From assembly GCF_003633755.1 (NCBI RefSeq), contig NZ_RBIL01000002.1:1550001-1614000 (forward strand): a stretch of 64,000 nucleotides of DNA, read 5' to 3'. Shown here one piece after another: positions 18,446-25,829 of this stretch. Within the stretch, counting starts at the first letter, position 1, and each line of letters begins with the position of its first letter. Made by a program: the position numbers and the translations under genes. Source of the DNA: Solirubrobacter pauli. GTDB taxonomy: Bacteria; Actinomycetota; Thermoleophilia; Solirubrobacterales; Solirubrobacteraceae. The notes below the pieces were generated by a model that was not told where the DNA came from, did no database searches, and was given only the letters and a program-made list of their open reading frames with translations.

Positions 18446-19233
18446 ACCTCGATGGTGCGCGGGTGTTGTTGACGGGCGCGACGGGCGGCCTCGGCCAGGC
18501 GATCGCGCGGGCGTTGCACGCTCGCGGAGCGTCGCTGGTGCTCACGGGGCGGCGCGCCGACGTGCTCGAGCCGCTCGCGTCCGAGGTCGGTGGGCGCGCG
18601 GTGGCGTCGGATCTCGCCGATCCGTCCGCCGTCGACGCGCTGCTGGCGGAGGCGGGCGAGGTCGACGTGCTCGTCGCCAACGCGGGCCTGCCGGGCAGCG
18701 GCGGGCTGCACTCGTTCTCGGTCGAGGAGATCGACCGGGCGCTGACCGTCAACCTGCGCGCGCCGATGCTGCTCGCGCAGGCGCTGTCCCCGCGGATGGT
18801 CGAGCGCGGGCGCGGGCACCTGCTCTTCATGTCCTCGCTGGCGGGCAAGGCGGGCGCGCCGGGCTCGTCGGTCTACGCGGCCACCAAGTTCGGGCTGCGC
18901 GGGTTCGGCCTGGCACTGCGGGAGGACCTCGCCGACAAGGGCGTCGGCGTGTCCGTGGTCCTGCCCGGGTTCATCCGCGAGGCGGGGATGTTCGCCGAGT
19001 CCGGCGCGAAGCTCCCGCCGTTCGTCGGCACGAAGCGCCCGGAGGACGTGTCCCGCGCGGTCGTGAAGGCGATCGAGCTCAACCGCGCGGAGATCGACGT
19101 CGCGCCGGTCGCGCTGCGGGCGGGAACGCTGCTGGCCTCGGTGGCGCCGGGCCCGGTCGGCTCGGTCCAGCGCAAGCTCGGTGCCGTCAAGACGTCCGAG
19201 GCGATCGGGCGCGGGCAGACGTCGAAGCGCTAG
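18442..19233 (+). CDS. Short-chain dehydrogenase/reductase
   Basis: A 263-residue classical SDR. The cofactor motif is TGATGGLGQAIA, followed by VANAG and catalytic residues in the S-Y-K pattern (MSSLAG then VYAATKFGLRG). The C-terminal segment beyond residue 220 is basic. Substrate not assignable. Co-transcribed with the FIST gene; its stop overlaps the convergent mscS stop by 4 bp. Confidence 0.87.
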   Translation: MNLDGARVLLTGATGGLGQAIARALHARGASLVLTGRRADVLEPLASEVGGRAVASDLADPSAVDALLAEAGEVDVLVANAGLPGSGGLHSFSVEEIDRALTVNLRAPMLLAQALSPRMVERGRGHLLFMSSLAGKAGAPGSSVYAATKFGLRGFGLALREDLADKGVGVSVVLPGFIREAGMFAESGAKLPPFVGTKRPEDVSRAVVKAIELNRAEIDVAPVALRAGTLLASVAPGPVGSVQRKLGAVKTSEAIGRGQTSKR

Positions 19234-20177
19234 CCGTCGCTGATCCGGCCGGCGGCGGTGACGCCGTCGGTGCGGGGCACCTCGGTGGCGTTGCCGACCG
19301 CCGCGAGGACCTCGTCGGCGAGCTTGGGCCCGTCGGCATCCGACAGTGGCGTCGCCTGGATGCGGACCACGACCTCGTCGGCGTCCACCTCCTCCAGCGA
19401 GATGTTCGGCTCCCCGCGTGTGGGCGTGGTGATCGCCGCTTCGAGCATCGTCTGGATCGCGCTCGGGCGCACGTCGGGCCGGAGGCGGGCCCGGAGGTCG
19501 ACCGCCGCGGGCTCGCGCAGCGGGACGACCGCCGCGCTCAGGACGACGTTGTTCGGGACCATGATCGAGTCCTGGCCCTGGGCGAGCGTCGTGTAGAGCA
19601 GGCCGAGGCTGGACACGACGCCCTCGACCTGGCCGGCGAGGCCACCGGCCTGCAGGCGGACGCGGTCGCCGACCTTGAACGGGCGGACCGAGATCAGCAC
19701 GAGGCCCGCGATCAGGTTGCCGAGCGTCTGCTGGGCGGCGAGGCCGAGGACGACCGCCGTGATCGCGCCGCCGAACGCGAGCGTTCCGGGGTCAAGGCCC
19801 GCGATCCGCAGCGAGGCGACGGCGGCGATCACGAGGAACGCGAAGCGGATCAGGAAGCCCGCGGTGCCCGCGGTGCCCGGGTCCATCCGGCGGAACAGCG
19901 CGGGGGCGGTGAAGCGGCCCAGGTCGCGAGCGATCGCCCAGCCGAGCGCGAGCATCACGATCGCAGCAGCGATCCGGACGGGCGCGTCGAGGCCGAAGAT
20001 GCGCTCGCGCTCGACGAACGCGACGATCGTCAGGGCCAGGAGCGGGATGACCGCCGCCAGCTCCCACTTGGCGCGGCGGGCTTTCTTGGCGGTCTGCAGG
20101 GTCAATGAGCGCGCCTTGGGCGCGACGTGAGGTCGGTGGAGACGTGGCACTTCAGGGATCCACGCTTCCCGGCGCAC
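19230..20177 (-). CDS. MscS-family mechanosensitive ion channel
   Basis: A 315-residue small-conductance channel homolog with about three to four N-terminal helices. The pore-lining helix (TLAFGGAITAVVLGLAAQQTLGNL) carries the Gly/Ala packing pattern of MscS TM3. It is followed by the beta domain (VRPFKVGDRVRLQ and VPNNVVL) and an alpha/beta C-terminal domain. It relieves turgor after hypo-osmotic shock. The GTG start at 20177 could be replaced by a GTG ten codons in. A Crp-like palindrome lies 14 bp upstream of the start. Confidence 0.87.
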   Translation of the reverse strand: MRREAWIPEVPRLHRPHVAPKARSLTLQTAKKARRAKWELAAVIPLLALTIVAFVERERIFGLDAPVRIAAAIVMLALGWAIARDLGRFTAPALFRRMDPGTAGTAGFLIRFAFLVIAAVASLRIAGLDPGTLAFGGAITAVVLGLAAQQTLGNLIAGLVLISVRPFKVGDRVRLQAGGLAGQVEGVVSSLGLLYTTLAQGQDSIMVPNNVVLSAAVVPLREPAAVDLRARLRPDVRPSAIQTMLEAAITTPTRGEPNISLEEVDADEVVVRIQATPLSDADGPKLADEVLAAVGNATEVPRTDGVTAAGRISDG

Positions 20178-20190
20178 CGGGTTTCAGTCG

Positions 20191-20206
20191 CGTGATCTCG
20201 ATCACA
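20191..20206. promoter_or_regulatory. Candidate Crp/Fnr-family operator
   Basis: CGTGATCTCGATCACA contains the perfect palindrome GTGATC-TC-GATCAC and fits the GTGA-N6-TCAC consensus of Crp-family regulators, including mycobacterial Crp. It sits in the 106-bp divergent promoter region between mscS and phoA, so it could affect either gene. No binding data; call by consensus only. Confidence 0.45.
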
Positions 20207-20239
20207 AGTCGTTCACTCCGATCGCCCGGATTCCCGGCA

Positions 20240-20260
20240 GGGTCCTCCGCGGAGGGACCC
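20240..20260 (+). promoter_or_regulatory. 5' leader hairpin ahead of phoA
   Basis: An imperfect inverted repeat: core CTCCGCGGAG flanked by GGGTC and GACCC with one bulged G. It ends 23 bp before the phoA start and immediately upstream of the strong AATAGGAGGA ribosome-binding site. It would fold in the 5' untranslated mRNA without masking the ribosome-binding site. Confidence 0.4.
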
Positions 20261-20283
20261 AACTACAGGCAATAGGAGGAAAG

Positions 20284-22089
20284 ATGCGCGCAACGCGCAT
20301 TGCGGTTCTGGCCGCTGTCGGCGTGGCCGCGGCCGGGGCGACCGGGGTCGCCGTCGGGCAGTCGGGGCCCGACAAGAGCGCTTCGCTCAAGGCTTCGGTG
20401 GACATCTCGAAGCCCAAGAACATCATCCTGTTCATCGGCGACGGCATGGGTGACTCCGAGGTCACCTCGGGCCGCTACTACGCCAAGGGTGCTGCCGGGC
20501 GCCTGAACATGGACTCGCTGCCGTTCCGCGGCGACGTGACGACCTACAACGTCGGGCCGGCGGCCGCCGCGCCGTACCCGCCCAACTACGTGCCGGACTC
20601 GGCGCCGACCGCCGCGGCGTGGTCGAGCGGCATCAAGACGCTCGACGGTCGCCTCGGCCAGGGCCCGAGCTCGGGCGTCACCGTCCCGGGCACGAACTAC
20701 GAGACCTACATGGAGATCGCGAAGAAGCGCGGTCTCTCCACGGGCAACGTCTCCACCGCGGAGATCACCGACGCGACGCCGGCGGGCCCGTCGGCGCACA
20801 TCTCCCAGCGTGGGTGCCAGGGCCCGAACGACACGCGTTCGTCGTGCCCGACGGAGACCAAGGCGGCCGGCGGCCTCGGCTCGATCGCCGAGCAGCAGGC
20901 CGACAACCAGTTCGACGTCGTGCTCGGCGGCGGCCGCGCCCGCTACGCGCAGCCGCTCGAGCCGGGTGGCACGAAGAACGTCATCGACTACGCCAAGGAG
21001 AAGGGCTACAAGTACGTCGCCACCGAGGCGGAGATGAACGCGGTCGGCACGCTCGCCCCGGGTGAGCGCCTTCTCGGCCTGTTCCACGACTCCAACATGA
21101 CGACGGAGTTCCAGCCCCTGATCGCGTCCGACACCGGCGCCGGCTCGGCCACCACCAAGTGCCAGCCGTCCAACCGCGGCACCGAGCCCACCCTGGCCGA
21201 GATGACCGACAAGGCCATCAAGCTCCTCGAGGGCAACCAGAAGGGCTTCGTGCTCCAGGTCGAGGGCGCCTCGATCGACAAGCGTGACCACGCCTCCGAC
21301 GCCTGCGGCCAGATCGGCGAGCTGATCGGCATGGACGACGCCCTCGGCGTCGCCCAGGAGTTCCAGAAGTCCCACCCGGACACGCTGATCATCGTCAGCG
21401 CCGACCACTCCCACACGAGCCAGATCATCGGCCCGACCACGGTCCCGCGCGGCCAGTACACGACCCTGCAGACCGCTGACGGCGCCCCGATCCGCATCTC
21501 CTACGGCACCGCCGCGATCACCGGCTCCCAGTCCCACACCGGTGCCACCGTCCCGGTCTTCGCCTCCGGCCCCCGCGCCGCCGACGTGACCGGCACGATC
21601 GACCAGACCGCGCTGTTCCCGATCCTCACCAACACCCAGACGGGCACCGGCCCGGCGACCTCCACCCCGGTCGGCGGCGACGTCGGCGGCTCCGTCCCGG
21701 CGACCCTGGCGCTGACCGTCTCCGGCGCCGCCTCGTTCCCGGCCTTCGTCCCGGGCGTCGCGAAGGACTACGTCGCCGGTCCGCTCACCGCCAACGTCAC
21801 CTCGACCGCCGGCCTGGCCACCCTCACCGTGGCCGACGCCGGCACCACCAACCCGGGCACGCTCACCAACGGCACCTTCGCCCTGGCGCAGCCGCTCCAG
21901 GCCCGGGCCAAGGACGGCGCCTTCGCCGCCCTCGGCGCCACCCCGACGACCCTCGTCACCTACACCGGCCCGGTCGCCAACGACGCCGCGCCGATCGAGT
22001 TCAAGCAGTCCATCGCGAGCAACGAGCCGCTGCGGACCGGCACTTACGCCAAGACGCTCACGCTCACGCTGTCCACGACGACGCCGTAG
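20284..22089 (+). CDS. phoA: Secreted alkaline phosphatase with extra C-terminal domain
   Basis: A 601-residue PhoA-type phosphomonoesterase with an N-terminal signal peptide (cleavage near AVG-QS). Metal and active-site elements are present: FIGDGMGDSE, nucleophile Ser in VPDSAPTA, EGASIDKRDHA, SADHSH and SQSHTG. The catalytic domain ends near residue 455. A Gly/Pro linker then leads to a ~130-residue Thr/Val/Ala-rich beta domain ending LSTTTP, which is not part of canonical PhoA and may attach the enzyme to the cell surface. A strong AGGAGG-type site precedes the ATG. Confidence 0.92.
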   Translation: MRATRIAVLAAVGVAAAGATGVAVGQSGPDKSASLKASVDISKPKNIILFIGDGMGDSEVTSGRYYAKGAAGRLNMDSLPFRGDVTTYNVGPAAAAPYPPNYVPDSAPTAAAWSSGIKTLDGRLGQGPSSGVTVPGTNYETYMEIAKKRGLSTGNVSTAEITDATPAGPSAHISQRGCQGPNDTRSSCPTETKAAGGLGSIAEQQADNQFDVVLGGGRARYAQPLEPGGTKNVIDYAKEKGYKYVATEAEMNAVGTLAPGERLLGLFHDSNMTTEFQPLIASDTGAGSATTKCQPSNRGTEPTLAEMTDKAIKLLEGNQKGFVLQVEGASIDKRDHASDACGQIGELIGMDDALGVAQEFQKSHPDTLIIVSADHSHTSQIIGPTTVPRGQYTTLQTADGAPIRISYGTAAITGSQSHTGATVPVFASGPRAADVTGTIDQTALFPILTNTQTGTGPATSTPVGGDVGGSVPATLALTVSGAASFPAFVPGVAKDYVAGPLTANVTSTAGLATLTVADAGTTNPGTLTNGTFALAQPLQARAKDGAFAALGATPTTLVTYTGPVANDAAPIEFKQSIASNEPLRTGTYAKTLTLTLSTTTP

Positions 22090-22138
22090 CTCGGGCGTCG
22101 CTTCGTCGCCGCGTCGCCTCGATTCGGGGCGGCGCGGC

Positions 22139-22214
22139 GGCGCCGCGCTCCTCGTCGGCGCCGCGCTCCTCGCGTCGGTGCCGCAGCCTCGCGTCGGCGC
22201 CGTGGCGCTCAGCC
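22139..22214 (+). repeat. Imperfect ~19-bp tandem repeat
   Basis: Four adjacent units of 18-20 bp start with GGCGCCG or GGTGCCG. Units 1 and 2 share GGCGCCGCGCTCCTCG. Unit 3 is GGTGCCGCAGCCTCGCGTC, and unit 4 diverges after GGCGCCG. It lies just after phoA in the 764-bp stretch with no gene (22090-22853). Confidence 0.55.
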
Positions 22215-22244
22215 CAGGTGGCGCGCCGCGGGTCCTGCCCGCGT

Positions 22245-22616
22245 CGGGAAGCACGCCGCCTAGCGCCGCGGCCGGTGCGCTCTTGTGCGGGTGAGCGGCT
22301 CCGCCGGATTGCGGCCGGGCGCGGGCCGCGCGCGTCCCGGGCTCGAGTTCGCCGCGCGAACGTCAAGTTTTGTACCTATGCAGTCGGTTTCGCGACGTTC
22401 GCGTGCCGGACGCCGCGCGAGTGTTCACTTTTCCACCTGTGCGGTGCGAAAGTGCACGCTCGGTGCGGCTGAGCCCGCGGGCGCGGGTTGGCCCCGCGCG
22501 GGGGCTCGCCGGCCCCAGCCGGCCTGACCAGCCCAGAGCACGCCGGCCGCGGCGGGTCAAGCGGCTCGCCGCGAAGCGCGAGTTGCTTGACGCGACGCCC
22601 GACGGTGTGCTCCCCG
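22245..22616 (+). repeat. Dispersed intergenic repeat, copy 1 (MITE-like)
   Basis: Occupies half of the geneless stretch after phoA. It is bounded by inverted termini CGGGAAGCACGCCGCC (22245-22260) and GGTGTGCTCCCCG (22604-22616). Three internal blocks match copy 2 near 62.7 kb in reverse orientation: 22277-22300 (24/24 identical), 22415-22437 (23/23) and 22463-22535 (67/73). The core 22426-22454 is a hairpin (CACTTTTCCACC, loop TGTGC, GGTGCGAAAGTG). A third terminus-like segment at 22536-22547 and a GTCAAGC/GCTTGAC hairpin (22556-22591) suggest a composite. No coding potential seen. 22617-22820 holds only GC-rich sequence. Confidence 0.75.
22352..22420 (+). repeat. Nested insertion with 9-bp direct repeats inside repeat copy 1
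   Basis: The 9-mer GCCGCGCGA occurs at 22352-22360 and 22412-22420 and brackets about 51 bp that has no counterpart in copy 2. The inserted segment carries a perfect 10-bp inverted repeat, CGCGAACGTC (22355-22364) and GACGTTCGCG (22394-22403), with an unusually AT-rich 29-nt spacer. This is the appearance of a very small element that duplicated its target, but no mobility gene is present. Confidence 0.5.
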
Positions 22617-22820
22617 AGCGCGGCACGACGAACCAGCCCGTCGCGCGTTGACCGCCACGGCAGCGACGGCTGTGCGCCGGCGAGCCGGTGCACGCGCTCG
22701 GAAGTAGTGGCGCCGCCGACACCGCGCCGCGCCGCGCCGCGCCGGTAGCGAGCGGCAACGCGCCAGCTCGACGAAACCGGCTAAAGGTCCGCGGACGACC
22801 TGCCGATAACAAGGATTAGA

Positions 22821-22840
22821 CCGCCCGCCGAGGCGGTTTT
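22821..22840 (+). terminator. Intrinsic terminator
   Basis: CCGCC-CGCCGA-GGCGG followed by TTTT, oriented for plus-strand transcription; it lies 14 bp beyond the end of the convergent radical SAM gene. It would stop plus-strand transcripts leaving phoA and the repeat region. Confidence 0.6.
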
Positions 22841-22853
22841 CGCGTTTCTGGGG

Positions 22854-25241
22854 CTAGAACAAAGTCTCCTGCTTCAGCGGGCGTGGCGGGAGCGTCGGAA
22901 GCAGCGGCGGCGGTTGGCGGAGGCCTCCGCGGTGGCGGCGGAACGGGTCCATGCCCTCGCGCGGCTTGAGCCACGGTGCGCCGGCGGCCAGCTCGATCTT
23001 GTGGCGCTCGGGCGGTGAGAGGCGCGAGCCCTTCGCGTAGAGGCGCTCGTAGCGAGGGACGAGGTCTGGGCGGTAGTCGCGGAGCCAGTCCATGAAGATG
23101 CGGCGGACCGCGGTGGACAGGAACAGCGTCTGGCCGCCGATGTAGGTGGCGCCCGCCTCGGTGGCCAGCTCGACGATCTTCTCGACCTGATCGGGCGCGT
23201 CGTTGATGCCCGGGATGAGCGGGGCCATGAGGACGCCGGTCGGGATGCCGTTGCGGTTGAGCTCCGCGACCGCCTCCAGGCGAGCGCGGGGGTGCGGCGT
23301 GTGCGGCTCGGTGGCACGCCACGCCTTCTCGTCCAGGGTCGGGACGGACAGGCAGGCGCTGATGTCGGAGACCGCGGCGATCTCCTGCATCAGGTCCAGG
23401 TCGCGCAGCAGCAGCGGCGACTTCGTCAGGATCGAGCACGGGTTCTCCGCGTCGCGCAGCGCCTCCCAGATGCCGCGCATGAGCTTGTAACGGCCCTCGA
23501 CCCACTGGTAGGGGTCGGTGTTCGTGCCGAGCGCGACCGTCTCCCCGGTCCAAGACGGCCGGCGCAGCTCGGCGCGGAGCACCTCGGGCACGTTGACCTT
23601 GACGACGATCTCGCGCTCGAAGTCCCGCCCCGCGTCCAGCTCGAGGTACTCGTGGGTCGGCCGGGCGAAGCAGTTGTGGCTGACCACGCCGTTGGCGATG
23701 AAGTCCCCCGTGCCGGTCGTGATGTCGAACATCGGCATGTCCACGCCGAGCGGCTCGATCGACGTGACCCGCAGCGACCCCGGGAACTTCACGGCGCGGC
23801 CGTCGATCGTGCACTTGCGCCGGATCGCCGGCGCGACCGTGTGGAAGAACCGCAGGTGCTCGGCCGCCCCGCCCAGCAGGCGAAGCGTGCTCGCGTCCTC
23901 CGAGACGGAGTGGAAGCCGAGCACGCGCAGGCTGTCAGCCGCCCTGCGGAGCACCGCCGGGTCCGAGTTCGCGAGCCGCAGGGCTTCGCCGCTCGAGCCG
24001 TCGGCGTCGAACACGCCCGCCAGGAAGCCCTTGCACCACTCCTGGCTCGGGTCCCACGGCCACGCCAGCACGTGCCGCATCGACTCGCCCGACGGTCGGT
24101 CGACCCGCATCTCGCGGTAGCCGGCGACCGCGGCCGCGCTCATGGTGAGCCCGAGCTCGGCGAGGTAGAGCTCCACGCGCTCGAGGGCCTCGCGACCCGC
24201 CGGCGTGAGCCGGAACAGATGGTCGTCGCCGTGGACGGCGCCGCACAGGTAGCCGCGCCGATAGTCCGCGTCCTCGACCGGCGCCGCGGCGAACTTGCCG
24301 ACGCCGCCGATCCGGTCACCCACCTGCAGGACGGGACGCTGGGTCCGCGCGACCACGCCGCCCAGGATGCGACGGCGGGAGACCGCGGACGCGGCCTCGG
24401 CGAGTGCGACGCCGCTGTCCGAGCCCGACGGACGGGGACCGCGAGCCTCGGCCGCGCCGTACCCGCGCCTCGGGACCGCGCCGGACGCATCGGCCACCCA
24501 GCGTCCCGCGACCGCGCCGGACCCACCGGCCGCCCCGCGCCCCGGGGCCGAGCCGGACGCCCCCGCCGCAACCGCGGCCAACGCACCGTCCGCGTGCGGC
24601 ACGGTGCCCGTGCCGGGCACGGAGAAGGCGCCTGAGGCGAACCGAGGTCCGCTGGCCGAAGCCGAAGGCGCCACGCGGCCGCCGACCGTCACGGTGCGGT
24701 CAGCGGCCGCGAGGCCCGGGCCCGCGACGGGGCCACTGACCGTGGCGGGCCCGGCCTCGGTGCCGGCGGTGACGTAGCGCCAGCCGCGGCGGGTGAGGAA
24801 GCGGTGGTCTCCGCTCGCCACGAGCTCCGTGCCGTCCTCGAGGGAGACGCGGTAGGCGGGCTTGAGCGTGGACCAATGCGCAAGGACCTCCGTGCGCACG
24901 AAGCGGCGGGTGCGGCCGACGCGGCGGGTGCCGTAGATGCGGTCTCCCGGACGGAGGTCGGCCAGAGCGCGTGTGCGGCCGTCCGCCAGCAGGATCTCGG
25001 TATCTCCCGCGAGGCAGTAGACGCACGCGTGCGAGCAGCCGCGGTACGGGTTGACGGTCCAGTTGAAGGGCAGCCGTGAGGCCGCCGGGACGCGGTTGAG
25101 CGCCGACTTGGTGCGCACCTCGTGGAAGCGCATGTCCAGCGCCTCCGGCGCGTCGAACCGGCGGACCACCGTGTCCCCCAGGCCGGGGAGCTGCCCGGCG
25201 TCGTCTCGCTCGATGACCTGTGATGACCAGCGCACGAACAC
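22854..25241 (-). CDS. Rv2578c-type radical SAM protein interrupted by an intein
   Basis: A 795-residue precursor. After splicing, a ~347-residue radical SAM protein of the SplB-like/Rv2578c family remains. The cluster motif Cys69-x3-Cys73-x2-Cys is split so that the third cysteine (Cys524 of the precursor) is the residue after the intein. The protein is therefore inactive until splicing restores CSHACVYCFARPTHEYL. The N-terminal extein (1-75) and the C-terminal extein (524-795) both match the family. Function of the family is unknown; a nucleic-acid repair role is sometimes suggested by SplB similarity. Confidence 0.92.
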   Translation of the reverse strand: MFVRWSSQVIERDDAGQLPGLGDTVVRRFDAPEALDMRFHEVRTKSALNRVPAASRLPFNWTVNPYRGCSHACVYCLAGDTEILLADGRTRALADLRPGDRIYGTRRVGRTRRFVRTEVLAHWSTLKPAYRVSLEDGTELVASGDHRFLTRRGWRYVTAGTEAGPATVSGPVAGPGLAAADRTVTVGGRVAPSASASGPRFASGAFSVPGTGTVPHADGALAAVAAGASGSAPGRGAAGGSGAVAGRWVADASGAVPRRGYGAAEARGPRPSGSDSGVALAEAASAVSRRRILGGVVARTQRPVLQVGDRIGGVGKFAAAPVEDADYRRGYLCGAVHGDDHLFRLTPAGREALERVELYLAELGLTMSAAAVAGYREMRVDRPSGESMRHVLAWPWDPSQEWCKGFLAGVFDADGSSGEALRLANSDPAVLRRAADSLRVLGFHSVSEDASTLRLLGGAAEHLRFFHTVAPAIRRKCTIDGRAVKFPGSLRVTSIEPLGVDMPMFDITTGTGDFIANGVVSHNCFARPTHEYLELDAGRDFEREIVVKVNVPEVLRAELRRPSWTGETVALGTNTDPYQWVEGRYKLMRGIWEALRDAENPCSILTKSPLLLRDLDLMQEIAAVSDISACLSVPTLDEKAWRATEPHTPHPRARLEAVAELNRNGIPTGVLMAPLIPGINDAPDQVEKIVELATEAGATYIGGQTLFLSTAVRRIFMDWLRDYRPDLVPRYERLYAKGSRLSPPERHKIELAAGAPWLKPREGMDPFRRHRGGLRQPPPLLPTLPPRPLKQETLF
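23673..25016 (-). other. Intein with LAGLIDADG homing endonuclease
   Basis: Precursor residues 76-523 (448 aa). Block A begins Cys-Leu-Ala-Gly-Asp; block B is ASGDHRFLT; the terminal block is FIANGVVSHN with the required His-Asn before a Cys+1. Two LAGLIDADG helices are visible, GYLCGAVHGDD (about 330-340) and GFLAGVFDADG (about 405-415), both with acidic residues, so endonuclease activity is plausible. Between block B and the first helix is a ~140-residue Ala/Gly/Pro/Arg-rich low-complexity stretch (about 160-300) not typical of inteins. Confidence 0.93.
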
Positions 25242-25282
25242 ATGTTCGCACGGGGGCCGGATGGAATGGCGAACGCCTGTTC

Positions 25283-25819
25283 TCAGCCGGTGGGCAACAG
25301 GCTATAGAGGACCGTGTCGCGGCGTCCGCCCTTGAACGGCAGGTGCGACCGGAGCAGGCCTTCGCGCCTGAACCCGCACCGCTCGGCGACCCGTTGGGAC
25401 GCGTGGTTGTCCGGCCCGCAGGTCAGCTCGAGGCGTGCCACGCCGAGCTCGCCGAAGGCCCACCGCGCCAGCAGGCGGACGGCGTGCGTCGCGGCGCCCC
25501 GACCGCGAGCCGCGGGTGCCAGCCAGTACCCGACCCCCGCGCGGCCCTCGACGAAGCCGTAGAGCGAAGCCCCGCCGAGCACGGCGTCGTCCGCGTCGAC
25601 GACCGCGAAGTCGATCTGCTCACCCCGGCGGCGCGCCGCCTCGAGCTGCACCTGGTGCTCGCGAACCGACGCCTCGTCCAGCGGCGCCCAGTCCGAGAAC
25701 CGCTGGAACACCGGGTCGTGGAACGCAGCCAGCTTGACCGGGACGTCCGCGCCACGCCAGGGGCGCAGCGCGACGACCTCGTCGGCGAGCGGCGGCGACG
25801 GCCATGGCAGCTCGGCCAT
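25283..25819 (-). CDS. GNAT family N-acetyltransferase
   Basis: A 178-residue RimJ/RimL-like acetyltransferase. The acetyl-CoA pyrophosphate loop is APAARGRGAATHA near residue 100; motif B is NHASQRVAERCGFRREG. Substrate unknown. It lies 10 bp downstream of miaB on the same strand and may be transcribed with it. Confidence 0.87.
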   Translation of the reverse strand: MAELPWPSPPLADEVVALRPWRGADVPVKLAAFHDPVFQRFSDWAPLDEASVREHQVQLEAARRRGEQIDFAVVDADDAVLGGASLYGFVEGRAGVGYWLAPAARGRGAATHAVRLLARWAFGELGVARLELTCGPDNHASQRVAERCGFRREGLLRSHLPFKGGRRDTVLYSLLPTG

Positions 25820-25829
25820 GGCCCGAACG

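Noticed and set aside
20263-22254. A minus-strand open frame of about 660 codons opposite phoA
   Set aside because: Glycine/arginine/valine-rich shadow of a gene with a clear active site and ribosome-binding site.
22245-22616. CRISPR array
   Set aside because: The repeated blocks occur once per locus, with no regular repeat-spacer pattern and no cas genes nearby.
22722-22745. Short GCCGC-type simple repeat after phoA
   Set aside because: Low-complexity GC run with no regular spacing or second copy; not treated as a distinct element.
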